DNA of 64,000 nucleotides, from contig NZ_CP039543.1 of assembly GCF_013085545.1 (NCBI RefSeq), forward strand, positions 3,999,322 to 4,063,321, read 5' to 3'. Below the pieces are notes generated by a model. It ran no database searches, was not told the origin of the DNA, and was given only the letters and a program-made list of their open reading frames with translations. This document shows positions 16,721 to 24,838 of the stretch, piece by piece; within the stretch, counting starts at the first letter, position 1, and every line of letters begins with the position of its first letter. This DNA is from Oceanidesulfovibrio marinus (GTDB taxonomy: Bacteria > Desulfobacterota > Desulfovibrionia > Desulfovibrionales > Desulfovibrionaceae). The translations under genes and the position numbers were made by a program.

Positions 16721-17212
16721 GTGTCATCATATGAAGGATTAAGATTCTCTCAATTTGAGGAGAACGATATTCACGATATGACAAGGATCATGAAACGCTC
16801 CTTTGATGAGGACACCAGAATACATTTGAACAAAGAGGAGGGCGGTCCTCCTGGCTATGACAATGGCGATTTTTTACGGAAATGGGCATTGCATGAGGAT
16901 AGTACGGCATTCAAGGTTGAGCTCGATTCAAAACTCATCGGAATGTATATTGTTTGGATTTTTCCAAATAATGAAAATATGCTGGGAACCATCTTCATCG
17001 ATCCTGAATATCAGAATCAGGGCCTTGGGCTCAAAATATGGAAGCATATCGAACAGAAGTATCCGAACGCAAAAGTTTGGAGGACTGAGACGCCGGGATT
17101 TTCCAAGCGAAACCACAATTTCTATGTCAATAAATGTGGCTTCAGCATCGTAAAGATTCTAAACCCCGGCGATATGCTTGATGAGAGCTATGTGCTGGAA
17201 AAGCGATACTAG
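16721..17212 (+). CDS. GNAT-family N-acetyltransferase
   Basis: The 163-residue product has the GNAT core: a beta strand SKLIGMYIVWIF, strand/helix IFIDPEYQNQGLGLKIWKHI with the acetyl-CoA loop QNQGLG, and a closing NHNFYVNKCGFSI motif. The substrate cannot be told from sequence. The start is placed at a GTG (16721) after AAGGGG; an ATG at 16679 is possible. Base composition is strikingly AT-rich compared with maf just upstream, which suggests recent acquisition. Confidence 0.8.
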   Translation: MSSYEGLRFSQFEENDIHDMTRIMKRSFDEDTRIHLNKEEGGPPGYDNGDFLRKWALHEDSTAFKVELDSKLIGMYIVWIFPNNENMLGTIFIDPEYQNQGLGLKIWKHIEQKYPNAKVWRTETPGFSKRNHNFYVNKCGFSIVKILNPGDMLDESYVLEKRY

Positions 17213-17229
17213 CATTTGTATGCGTTCAT

Positions 17230-17358
17230 ATGCATGATTACAGCTCAATAACGCTGATCAACGTGGTCGACCTGTCTCTGGCCGAGGAACTGGAAGCGCT
17301 GGTTCCGCAGGATATTGATTTCGCAGAAAGTCGAGCTGTCCCCACATGTATAAGGTGA
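17230..17358 (+). CDS. Possible small ORF or gene remnant (42 residues)
   Basis: A short open frame encodes a peptide starting MHDYSSITLINVVDLSLAEE and ending in SRAVPTCIR. It has a plausible protein-like composition but no recognised domain and no good Shine-Dalgarno site. It fills part of the 340-base gap before the MarR gene. It could be a degraded fragment of a larger gene. Confidence 0.25.
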   Translation: MHDYSSITLINVVDLSLAEELEALVPQDIDFAESRAVPTCIR

Positions 17359-17485
17359 GGGCAGGGCGGAGCTGAGGCGGAATGCGCCGATGCGCATGAT
17401 GGACCGAAGGACCTTTCGAGAGATTGTCTCTTTCCAATCTCGTTCGTTAATAATTTCAAAATATTTAAGGGATATTTTTTCATGT

Positions 17486-17524
17486 GTTGACAGTTTTGTG
17501 CGGGCAATTTATTGACTTGTCAAC
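17486..17524 (+). promoter_or_regulatory. Candidate promoter/operator of the MarR-type gene
   Basis: A TTGACA hexamer (17487-17492) is followed by a perfect inverted repeat TTGAC-TT-GTCAA (17512-17523). GTTGACA (17486-17492) and TGTCAAC (17518-17524) also form a wider dyad. They lie 30-65 bases before the regulator start, where an autoregulating MarR protein would bind. Confidence 0.4.
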
Positions 17525-17552
17525 GATTAGCGTACTGCCAAGGAAGAGAACT

Positions 17553-18026
17553 ATGCCGCCAAAAAAATTAGTGAAATTCGAACAGGACTCGCCCGGGCGC
17601 AAGCTGTCGATATTGCACCGTCTGAGCAGTGTCTATCTGGCAGGGCCGCTGTCGGAGCTTGGTATTGCTCGCGGCAGCCTGCCCTTTTTGATGAAAATAC
17701 TGCGTTGCGAAGGAATCATTCAGGAGGACCTGACCCGGTCCTTATGTATTGACCGGGCAGCAACCGCCCGCGCCTTGCAGAATCTCGAAAAGGAAGGGCT
17801 TGTCTCCCGCGAGGAAGATCCGCAGGACCGGCGTAAAAAACGCGTGTATCCTACAGCCAAGATTAAAGATCTGCAGGAAGATATCATCGATATTCTCCAG
17901 GCGCATAATGAAGCCTTGTTCGCCGAATTTGACGAAGAAGAGCAACTCCAGTTGCTCAACATGCTGGATCGTATGACCAGCAATATGCACGCGAAGTTAC
18001 ACGGAAAGTATGGACACAAAGAGTAG
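17553..18026 (+). CDS. MarR-family transcriptional regulator
   Basis: The 157-residue product has the MarR winged-helix layout: helical N-terminus, then LTRSLCIDRAATARALQNLE as the recognition helix region, the wing VSREEDPQDRRKKRVYPTAK with the conserved D-x-R, and a helical dimerisation tail. The ATG at 17553 follows AAGGAAGAG and is preferred over an ATG at 17484. It lies 125 bases before the membrane/kinase-like fusion gene on the same strand and is probably its regulator. The ligand is unknown. Confidence 0.88.
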   Translation: MPPKKLVKFEQDSPGRKLSILHRLSSVYLAGPLSELGIARGSLPFLMKILRCEGIIQEDLTRSLCIDRAATARALQNLEKEGLVSREEDPQDRRKKRVYPTAKIKDLQEDIIDILQAHNEALFAEFDEEEQLQLLNMLDRMTSNMHAKLHGKYGHKE

Positions 18027-18151
18027 TGAGAAGCCTGTAGAGCTGTCTGCGGGCGTACCTGCGCGGATTCATCCGTGATACTCGTTCTACGTCAAAAATC
18101 TCTTGTTTCTTTAGGTTGGCTTGACACCACTTGCAAAGTGAAAGGTAACGT

Positions 18152-19513
18152 ATGTTGAAGAGGATTGTCGTATTCGTTGTAGCTCTTTTTGTCATGGCCG
18201 TAGGAGTCGCCTTGTCGGTGAAGGCGAATCTGGGAGTCTCACCAATTTCATGTATTCCATATGTGTATAGCTTGAAAATTAAATATACGTTGGGCGAGTT
18301 GACTATCGCCATGAATACTGTCTTCATCGTCGCGCAGATTTTAATTCTACGCAAAAATTACTCTTTGCTGCAATTGGTGCAGCTGCCGGCAATAATAGTC
18401 TTTGGGTTTTGTATTGATCTTGCGCTGTTCCTTCTGTCCAGTGTCGAAGCCCCAACATACGCGCTGCAGGTGTTCTGGTGCCTGCTGAGCTGTGTGACGA
18501 TAGCATTCGGGGTGTTTCTGGCTGTAAAGGCACGGATCACGTACCTGCCTGGCGATGGACTGGCCCTTGTTATTGCAGATGCGTTCAAGAAAGAGTTCGG
18601 CAAGCTGAAAGTTTGTTTTGATAGCTCCATGGTTGTCATAGGCGTCGTGAGCTCTTTTGTTTTGCTGGGCAAGTTGGCAGGGATTCGCGAAGGAACTATT
18701 GCTGCGGCATTGTTGGTAGGATATCTGGTCAAGGTTTACAATAAGAGGCTCGCTGTAATCGATACGTGGTTGCGTGGGAATACTCCGGCAGGGGAAGAGA
18801 TCACGGCCGTGCCCGAGAGCAGTAATCTCGTTATCACAATCGCCAGAGAATACGGGAGTGGCGGCCATGGGATTGGCCAATGCATAGCGCAGAAGCTGGG
18901 AATTTCCTTTTATGATAAAGAACTTATCAATATAACTGCGGAGAAAAGCGGCTTTACCACAGAATACATTGAGCACAATGAGCAGAGACTGGCGAACTCC
19001 CTGCTGGACGAGCTCTACGCGCAAAGCTACGCGTATGTAGATGATAAGCTGCCGCCATCCGATGTCCTGTTCTTGGTGCAAAGCAAAATCATTCGAGAGA
19101 TATGTAACAGAGAGCCATGTGTCATTGTCGGGCGGTGCGCCAACTTTGTTTTGAAGGATAATCCAAACTGTTTCAATGTGTTTATCCATGCGAATAAGGA
19201 GTACCGCAGATCAAAGCTCATCGGGGAATACGGTGTCGTACCGGAAAATGCGATGCAGGAGCTGGAACGATCAGATCGCGAACGGGCCAATTATTGCTCG
19301 AAGTACACGGGAAGCCACTGGCAGGATCTGACAAATTACCATATGTCGATCGATAGCTCCCTTTACACGACAGAGCAGGTAGCCCAGAAAATCATAGATG
19401 CTCTTCAGGGCACAGCGTTACAGCCGCAATTAGCGCCAGCAAAAGCCAAATTCTTTTCAAGGACAAAGCAGAATTTTACACAATCCGCTAGTATGGCCTC
19501 TGCCAGGAATTAG
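18152..19513 (+). CDS. YczE-like membrane domain fused to a cytidylate-kinase-like domain
   Basis: Residues 1-200 form five or six membrane helices of the YczE/DUF6198 type (opening VVFVVALFVMAVGVALSVKA, then LGVSPISCIPY and LPGDGLALVIADAF). Residues about 226-430 match the cytidylate-kinase-like family: ITIAREYGSGGHGIGQCIAQ carries a glycine-rich nucleotide loop, followed by LGISFYDKELI and CVIVGRCANFVL. A short Ser/Thr-rich tail ends the protein. The kinase-like domain should be cytoplasmic. Neither a transported substrate nor a phosphate acceptor can be assigned. It follows a MarR gene and is AT-richer than most of the window. Confidence 0.85.
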   Translation: MLKRIVVFVVALFVMAVGVALSVKANLGVSPISCIPYVYSLKIKYTLGELTIAMNTVFIVAQILILRKNYSLLQLVQLPAIIVFGFCIDLALFLLSSVEAPTYALQVFWCLLSCVTIAFGVFLAVKARITYLPGDGLALVIADAFKKEFGKLKVCFDSSMVVIGVVSSFVLLGKLAGIREGTIAAALLVGYLVKVYNKRLAVIDTWLRGNTPAGEEITAVPESSNLVITIAREYGSGGHGIGQCIAQKLGISFYDKELINITAEKSGFTTEYIEHNEQRLANSLLDELYAQSYAYVDDKLPPSDVLFLVQSKIIREICNREPCVIVGRCANFVLKDNPNCFNVFIHANKEYRRSKLIGEYGVVPENAMQELERSDRERANYCSKYTGSHWQDLTNYHMSIDSSLYTTEQVAQKIIDALQGTALQPQLAPAKAKFFSRTKQNFTQSASMASARN

Positions 19514-19643
19514 AGTGTCACTGCTGATAGAAAATGAATGGGCAAGATGGATGCGCCGCATAGTGTTGGCTTGCGGATGCGTTGAAAATATGTGGCGGCC
19601 TTGTCAAACATAAAAACATCATGTCTCAACGCGAGAGGTCTGA

Positions 19644-20078
19644 GTGAAGATAGAGCACGCTGATGGAGCGGATTATCCAGAGCTCATCATGGTATGGGAA
19701 GCCTCTGTGCGGGCAACGCATGACTTCTTGAGCGAGGAAGATATCGAGCTTCTGCGACCGCTGATTCTTACGCACTACTTCGATGCGGTCGAGCTGCGCT
19801 GCGTCAGAAATGTGCAGGGTGCGATTCTCGGGTTTTGCGGCGTTGCGGAAGACAACATTGAGATGCTGTTCGTTGTGCCGGAGCATCGCGGGCAGGGCGT
19901 CGGTACAGCCTTGTGTCGCTACGCTATTGAAAAATTGCATGCGACAAAGGTTGATGTGAACGAGCAGAACCCGCAGGCACTCGACTTTTACAAGCACATG
20001 GGGTTTCGGGTTACAGGCCGTTCGTCTCTGGACGGCCAGGGCAAGCCGTTTCCACTGCTGCACATGACGTTGGGCTGA
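19644..20078 (+). CDS. GNAT-family N-acetyltransferase (YjaB-like)
   Basis: A compact 144-residue GNAT protein. The opening IEHADGADYPELIMVWEASV followed by RATHDFLSEEDI is common in the YjaB-type subgroup. The acetyl-CoA loop appears as VPEHRGQGVGTALCRYAI, and the C-terminal NPQALDFYKHMGFRVTGRSS is the usual closing motif. The start codon is GTG at 19644 after GAGAGG. The acceptor substrate is not known. It ends shortly before a terminator and stands alone. Confidence 0.87.
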   Translation: MKIEHADGADYPELIMVWEASVRATHDFLSEEDIELLRPLILTHYFDAVELRCVRNVQGAILGFCGVAEDNIEMLFVVPEHRGQGVGTALCRYAIEKLHATKVDVNEQNPQALDFYKHMGFRVTGRSSLDGQGKPFPLLHMTLG

Positions 20079-20103
20079 GCCACACCCTGGCTGTCATGCA
20101 AAG

Positions 20104-20140
20104 ACGCCGCAGGGCCGAACCCGACCCCACGGCGTTTTTT
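20104..20140 (+). terminator. Rho-independent terminator after the GNAT gene
   Basis: ACGCCG (20104-20109) pairs with CGGCGT (20130-20135), then six T residues follow. The 20-base loop is large, so the structure may be more branched than a simple hairpin. Confidence 0.6.
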
Positions 20141-20186
20141 CTTTGCTGGTCATTCGGCGCGAAAGAATAAAGCCGACAACCACCTG

Positions 20187-20756
20187 TTACTGCTTAATAA
20201 ACCGGATCAGATAAGGATACTCGCCCAGGTCGGCGACAGCATCCTTTTTGAATCCGAGGGGCGTGAGCAGGGCCTCGGCATCGGCTTCCCCGATGCGCGC
20301 CTCTATGTTCTTCGGGCCGGGGCCGTAGTCGAGCTTCTTGTACTCGATGATCACCAGGGCCCCGTGCGGCTTGAGCACCCGCCGGACCTCCTGGAGCGTG
20401 TTCACGCGCTCTGCTTCCGGGATGTCGTGCAGGATGGTGGCCATCAGGCAGACGTCTATGGAGCCGTCATCCAGGGGCAGCGGTTTGGTGGCGTCCGCCA
20501 CCTGCGCCTTGATGTTCTCAAACCCCTGCTGCGTGGCGCTTTCCTGCAAGGCGGCGACGCCTTCTTCCCACAGATCCAGCGCATGGATAACGCTGTCCGC
20601 ACCCAAGCGCTGGGCCAGGGCCAGGGTGTAGTTTCCTGCGCCGCACGCAAGATCCAGATATACCGAGGCGTTATCAGCGATGAGGTTGGCAAAAACTATA
20701 TCCTGGTCAACGTGGGTGATGCTGCTCCGTCCGGCCGCTACGGGCTTCGTGCTCAT
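20187..20756 (-). CDS. Class I SAM-dependent methyltransferase
   Basis: The 189-residue product has the Rossmann methyltransferase order: motif I VYLDLACGAGNYTLALAQRL, motif II with an acidic residue in VIHALDLWEEGV, motif III-like QVADATKPLPLDDGSIDV, and post-motif MATILHDIPEAERVNTLQEV followed by RRVLKPHGALVIIEYK. This resembles the UbiE/ArsM-like Methyltransf_11 group. The substrate is not evident. The ATG at 20754-20756 has AGGAG six bases upstream. Confidence 0.88.
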   Translation of the reverse strand: MSTKPVAAGRSSITHVDQDIVFANLIADNASVYLDLACGAGNYTLALAQRLGADSVIHALDLWEEGVAALQESATQQGFENIKAQVADATKPLPLDDGSIDVCLMATILHDIPEAERVNTLQEVRRVLKPHGALVIIEYKKLDYGPGPKNIEARIGEADAEALLTPLGFKKDAVADLGEYPYLIRFIKQ

Positions 20757-21114
20757 GTGAAACTCCTGCAAGTATGTGCTTTATTGGTGAGTTGGGCAGA
20801 AAAGTATCCTGCTCGTAGCATCTTATTAGAAAGTATATCTGCTATGGCCACCGAGGTCCAATGGCGTTGCGGAACCTGGTTGACCAAAACAGGACGGCGG
20901 CACCAGCGGAGCGGCATTGCGAAAGATGTCCGGGGATACCCTGTGTCGTGGATCGCGGACCAGCACGGCCCGAAAGCGCCGGTCTTGGGCGACGGATGCC
21001 AATAACGATACGTAAAGGTTGCCAAAACGCCAGTTGTTCGGACATAACCGGAAACCGAACAACGGACTCGGTCAATCCGTGCACGACACCATTCATCCAG
21101 CCGGGGCGGCGCGT
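20757..21114. other. Intergenic region with a 9-bp inverted repeat
   Basis: No convincing gene was seen in these 358 bases. The one clear structure is GTTGTTCGG (21033-21041) and its exact reverse complement CCGAACAAC (21055-21063), 13 bases apart, about 50 bases before the GNAT gene. It could be an operator or an RNA hairpin. Confidence 0.4.
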
Positions 21115-21651
21115 ATGGTTCAGATATATCAGCTCACAGCACTTTCCGACACACAGTTCCACGACTTGTGCGCGTTGCTCATTGATTCCGTGGAGAGCGG
21201 CGCGTCCATGGGCTTTCTCGCACCCATCACGAAGCAGAAAGCCGCCGCATACTGGAGCGGGGTGGCTGCGGAGGTTTCGGACGGGCTTGTCCTGCTCGTC
21301 GCGGAGGAGGACGGCGCCATTGTCGGATCTGTCCAGGTTGCGCCCTGCGCCAGGGAAAACGGCTGCCACCGCGCCGACCTGAAAAAGCTCTTTGTGCTGC
21401 GCAGCCACCGCGGCAGGGGCATCGCCTCCCGGCTGATGCGTGCGGCAGAGGAGGCCGCGGCGTCCCTGGGGCTGACCCTGCTGATCCTCGATACGCACGA
21501 GGGCTCCAAAGCCGAGCCCATGTACCAGCATTGGGGCTGGCGCAAGGTCGGCGTCATTCCCGGCTATGCGACCGGCCCGGACGGCACCCTGCACAACACG
21601 GCCTTCTATTATAAGGATATAGCTCCTCGGAGTGAGCAGGGCCCGGCGTGA
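21115..21651 (+). CDS. GNAT-family N-acetyltransferase
   Basis: The 178-residue product carries the GNAT signature: AEEDGAIVGSVQVAPCAREN, then the acetyl-CoA loop in LFVLRSHRGRGIASRLMRAA, followed by LGLTLLILDTHEGSKAEPMY and WGWRKVGVIPGYA. The substrate is unknown. The ATG at 21115 is chosen because the family similarity begins there, although no strong ribosome-binding site precedes it; the frame is open upstream to 21019. Its 3' end lies 30 bases from the convergent sulfotransferase gene. Confidence 0.85.
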   Translation: MVQIYQLTALSDTQFHDLCALLIDSVESGASMGFLAPITKQKAAAYWSGVAAEVSDGLVLLVAEEDGAIVGSVQVAPCARENGCHRADLKKLFVLRSHRGRGIASRLMRAAEEAAASLGLTLLILDTHEGSKAEPMYQHWGWRKVGVIPGYATGPDGTLHNTAFYYKDIAPRSEQGPA

Positions 21652-21682
21652 CCGGGGAATCGACCTGGCGGATCTCCCGGGA

Positions 21683-22486
21683 TCACCGTTCCAAAAGCAT
21701 GCGCACGTAGCCGGAAAGCTCCTGCGCCGGGATGCGATCCACCGGCGTCAGCGTCCAGTCGTCGTATCCCAACATCCCGAACTCCTTTTCATATCGCCTG
21801 AAAAACGCCACATCCTCCGGTGTGAAGTAGCGCTTCCAGTTGTCGAATGCGCCGGTCCGATAGGTGCGCTTGTACGGCGCGCCCACGTCCCGATTGTCCG
21901 AGAGCTCCAGGTTCAGGTACGCGGCGAGCGCCTTGGTGTTGCCGGCGATGAAGTCCTCGTACTTGAGCAGCAGATGGTGGGCCTTGAGCCGCTGGCAGAA
22001 GTGGAGGTACCCGAGATCAAAGGACGAAAACTTCGACAGGCTCCGGGTAAAGTTGGCGTGGAAGAGGGAATCGAACATCTCGCACATGCGCAGGAAGGAT
22101 ATGGCGGCGGGGTTGCGCTCCTTTTCGCCAAGGAAGTCGATCCAGGTGTCGAACAGGCTCGGGTCCTGGACGACCCGCTTGAGGTCAAAGGGATAGTAGA
22201 GCAGGACGCTGATGATTTCGTCCCGGGGATCGCGGCGGATGAGCACGCGCCTGTCGAACTGCAGGCGGTGACCATTGTTGGCGATGCTCGCCAGCGCGCT
22301 CTTCCTGTCCAGCCAGTGGTCGAAGATGACCTTGGTTACGCTGTGCGGCGTGGTCTGCGCTTCATCAAAGGGCTGCGTGTCCGTGGGCTCGAAGATGAAC
22401 TGCACATCCTCGGCAAAGGAGTTGCAGATCGTCCGCGAGATCACGGTTGTGCCGGTCTTGGATTTTCCCAGTACAAGTACATTCAT
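21683..22486 (-). CDS. Sulfotransferase-family protein
   Basis: The 267-residue product starts MNVLVLGKSKTGTTVISRTI, where KSKTGTT matches the phosphosulfate-binding loop of PAPS-dependent sulfotransferases. RVLIRRDPRDEIISVLLYY is the matching 3'-phosphate-binding motif with Arg and Ser. The C-terminal half has LLLKYEDFIAGNTKALAAYL and YKRTYRTGAFDNWKRYFTPE, also typical of sulfotransferases. It should transfer sulfate from PAPS to an unknown acceptor, perhaps a glycan or lipid. It has no signal peptide and no obvious operon partner. Confidence 0.82.
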   Translation of the reverse strand: MNVLVLGKSKTGTTVISRTICNSFAEDVQFIFEPTDTQPFDEAQTTPHSVTKVIFDHWLDRKSALASIANNGHRLQFDRRVLIRRDPRDEIISVLLYYPFDLKRVVQDPSLFDTWIDFLGEKERNPAAISFLRMCEMFDSLFHANFTRSLSKFSSFDLGYLHFCQRLKAHHLLLKYEDFIAGNTKALAAYLNLELSDNRDVGAPYKRTYRTGAFDNWKRYFTPEDVAFFRRYEKEFGMLGYDDWTLTPVDRIPAQELSGYVRMLLER

Positions 22487-22659
22487 GGCAGCTGCCCTGT
22501 GCAGAGCCGGGACGGCGGCGCCATCCCCGGCGTTATGAACAATCGGAGCAAGCGCGGTCCGCGCTTCTCCTTTCTGACTCGCACAACAACGGCCGCATGG
22601 GCAACCCGAAAGAGGGTGGCGGTAGCCGGAAGGCAGTTGAAACGGTTAGGAATCGCACG

Positions 22660-23067
22660 CTAGCGGTGCAGGGGAACGCCCTTCATCACCGTGTCGATGG
22701 CCTTCTTTTTTCCATAGAGCGCCATGCCCACAAGGTTCAGCGCCTCGGTGGGCACGGCCTTCACGGCGGCGCGGTTTTCCTCGTCGTTGGGGGTGGCAAA
22801 CAGCTCCTCTGTGTACACGGTAAAGCGGATGTCCTTGCGCAACGCCTTCTCGTGGATGGCTTGCAGCGTACTGCCGTCCGCACAGAACACCATGATCGGC
22901 TGCTTGATCATGGGCAGGTACGTCTGACCGGAGCCGTCCTCGTACGCCTCGCCCATCACGTCCTGCGTGCCGGCAATGCCGCTGATGGTGAACGCCGTGA
23001 CGTTCAGCTCCTGCCATGTCTCCAGATCGTCCCTGACCACAACGGCTATTTTCGTATCGAACTTCAT
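22660..23067 (-). CDS. DUF2000-family protein
   Basis: The 135-residue product begins MKFDTKIAVVVRDDLETWQE and LNVTAFTISGIAG, then FCADGSTLQAIHEKAL and YTEELFATPNDEENRAAV, the pattern of the DUF2000 family. These small alpha/beta proteins have no firmly known function that I can state. The start lies eight bases after the stop of the MarR-GNAT gene on the same strand, so the two are almost certainly one transcript. No signal peptide or metal motif is evident. Confidence 0.82.
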   Translation of the reverse strand: MKFDTKIAVVVRDDLETWQELNVTAFTISGIAGTQDVMGEAYEDGSGQTYLPMIKQPIMVFCADGSTLQAIHEKALRKDIRFTVYTEELFATPNDEENRAAVKAVPTEALNLVGMALYGKKKAIDTVMKGVPLHR

Positions 23068-23075
23068 AGGTATTC

Positions 23076-24023
23076 TCAGTCCAGGATTTTTTCGAGCTGG
23101 ATGTTGCACTTCTCGTACGGGGAGGGCGGGCCGACCACACGGACAAAGCCCATCTTGGCGTAGAGCTTCATGGCCGCCTTGAGCTTGGTGTTGCTGTCTA
23201 TGTGCAGCTTCTTCGCGCCCAGGGAGCGCGCCTTGTCTACGGCGGCGCAGCCCAGCGTCCAGCCGATGCTCCTGCCCTGGACCTTGGGCGTGACGGCCAT
23301 CTTGGCCAGCTCCAGGGTCTCGTCGTCCTTGCGGAAAAGCGCACATACGCCCACGATCTCGCCCTCGTACCGCGCCAGGAGGATGGCGCCGCCGGGATTG
23401 AGGATTCGCTCGTTCGGGTGCTCCAGCAGCTCGCGGTCGGCGTCCTCCACGGTGAAGAACTTCTCGATCCACTCGTAGTTCAGGCGCTTGAAGTCGTCGT
23501 GAAACTCCGGCGTATAGTCGAGGATCTCCACTCGCTGGGACTCCCGCCGCTTGCGCTGCTCCAGCACACGGTCGTGCAGGCTCTTTTCTTCCAGCAGGTA
23601 CTCGGTCTCCTCGATCGCTTTCAGGAGGTTGTGCTGCATCTGGCCTTGCAACTCATCCATGGACTCGGTCACGTCCTGCATCTGGGCCTCCAGGCCGGGG
23701 ATGAGCGCCCGGCCGGCGTCCGAGAGCTTCACCACGTTCATCCGGCCATCCTCGCTGCTCTTGCCGGTCTCGATGAGCCCGGCCCTGGTCATCTCCTTGA
23801 CTGCCTGGCTGACCACCGGGTGGGAGCAGCCGATGTCGGCGGCCATGGCGGTGATGGAGCTCTCCTCGGTCTGGGAGAGCAGGTAGAACACCGGGAACCA
23901 CTTGGGCTGGATGTCCACACCATACATCTGAAAGATCTTTGCCGCGTCGCAGGCAAAGACATCACCCAGCCGCCGCAACCTGCTGCCCAAGGCCACCTTT
24001 CCAAGCTCCTGCAATACATCCAT
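23076..24023 (-). CDS. MarR-type regulator fused to a GNAT acetyltransferase
   Basis: Residues 1-145 are a MarR-like winged helix: ITAMAADIGCSHPVVSQAVK is the recognition region and ETGKSSEDGRMNVVKLSDAG the wing. Residues about 165-315 are a GNAT domain with ILLARYEGEIVGVCALFRKD, the acetyl-CoA loop VTPKVQGRSIGWTLGCAAVD, and LKAAMKLYAKMGFVRV. MarR-GNAT fusions occur in many bacteria and are thought to combine DNA binding with acetylation. The start codon follows GAGGA. A dyad just upstream could be its own operator. It is followed immediately by the DUF2000 gene. Confidence 0.9.
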   Translation of the reverse strand: MDVLQELGKVALGSRLRRLGDVFACDAAKIFQMYGVDIQPKWFPVFYLLSQTEESSITAMAADIGCSHPVVSQAVKEMTRAGLIETGKSSEDGRMNVVKLSDAGRALIPGLEAQMQDVTESMDELQGQMQHNLLKAIEETEYLLEEKSLHDRVLEQRKRRESQRVEILDYTPEFHDDFKRLNYEWIEKFFTVEDADRELLEHPNERILNPGGAILLARYEGEIVGVCALFRKDDETLELAKMAVTPKVQGRSIGWTLGCAAVDKARSLGAKKLHIDSNTKLKAAMKLYAKMGFVRVVGPPSPYEKCNIQLEKILD

Positions 24024-24045
24024 TTTCTTGTCCTCACGAATTTAT

Positions 24046-24069
24046 GTAGTTGCCTACGTATGTGACTAC
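24046..24069. promoter_or_regulatory. Candidate operator of the MarR-GNAT gene
   Basis: The 24-base site starts GTAGT and ends ACTAC with TTGCCTACGTATGT between, an imperfect dyad containing a TAGTTGCC half-site of the kind bound by MarR proteins. It lies 23-46 bases upstream of the regulator start, overlapping where its promoter should be. Confidence 0.4.
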
Positions 24070-24126
24070 GATAAGGAGAGAGGAGAAGAGATGCAAGAGG
24101 TTTTTGGCGAATTAGTTGACTCTTAT

Positions 24127-24173
24127 AAAAATGAATGGCATCTTCATTTTTAATAATGAACGATAGATTCATT
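24127..24173. promoter_or_regulatory. Tandem palindromic operators of the TetR gene
   Basis: Two copies of AATGAA-N7-TTCATT (24130-24148 and 24155-24173) lie 25 bases centre to centre, and the first extends to AAAAATGAA/TTCATTTTT. A TTGACT hexamer sits just upstream at 24116. The pair ends 20 bases before the TetR start codon, the classic arrangement of autoregulated TetR genes. Confidence 0.7.
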
Positions 24174-24193
24174 TTTATGGCAAGGAGCAACAG

Positions 24194-24838
24194 ATGGTCC
24201 AGGTCCTGAAAGACTGTGTTCGCAACCAGATCGCCGAGGCTGCCGAGGTGCAGTTCGCAAAGGTGGGCTACACCAAGGCGACCATCGGCGCCATTGCGCG
24301 GGAAGCCGGCGTGGCGACAGGCACGATCTACAAGTACTTCGCGGATAAAGAAGCGCTTTTCCACGCGATCATAACCGCCGGGTTCGTGGAGGAGTTCTCC
24401 AGCTTGACTCGGCGCCGGATTGCCGCGTTCGCACAGCCGGGCGGTTTGCATGCCGGTCGGTCCATCCTGGAATCCGAAGCCGGCGAGCTGCTCCGGTTCT
24501 GGGTCCGGAACCGGCTCAAGGTCGTGATTATTCTGGCGCGTGCGGAAGGCTCCGCCTACGAATCGTTTGGTGCGAGCTATGTGCAGGACATGGCCGAGCA
24601 AACCATCGCGCAGGCTCGGGAGCAATTCCCGCAAATAGAGATCACCGACCTTTTCCGTTTCATGGTGCACAAGATTCTCTCCGATTCCGTACGAGGAATC
24701 GTCGCAATTCTTGAAAACTTCCGTGATGAAGCATCCATCTGCGAGGCCTTCTCCGCCAGCACGGCGTATCAGCTGGCAGGCATCAACGGCTTTATCGAAT
24801 GGTCTCTTGCACAAGGAGCTCAGGATGCACGCATTTGA
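24194..24838 (+). CDS. TetR-family transcriptional regulator
   Basis: The 214-residue product has the TetR DNA-binding domain at residues 8-55: AAEVQFAKVGYTKATIGAIA then REAGVATGTIYKYFADKEAL, the near-invariant helix-turn-helix. The remaining 160 residues form the helical ligand-binding and dimer domain, whose ligand cannot be predicted. AAGGAG precedes the ATG. Two strong palindromes upstream suggest autoregulation. Its end overlaps the next gene by 14 bases, so the two are translationally coupled. Confidence 0.92.
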   Translation: MVQVLKDCVRNQIAEAAEVQFAKVGYTKATIGAIAREAGVATGTIYKYFADKEALFHAIITAGFVEEFSSLTRRRIAAFAQPGGLHAGRSILESEAGELLRFWVRNRLKVVIILARAEGSAYESFGASYVQDMAEQTIAQAREQFPQIEITDLFRFMVHKILSDSVRGIVAILENFRDEASICEAFSASTAYQLAGINGFIEWSLAQGAQDARI

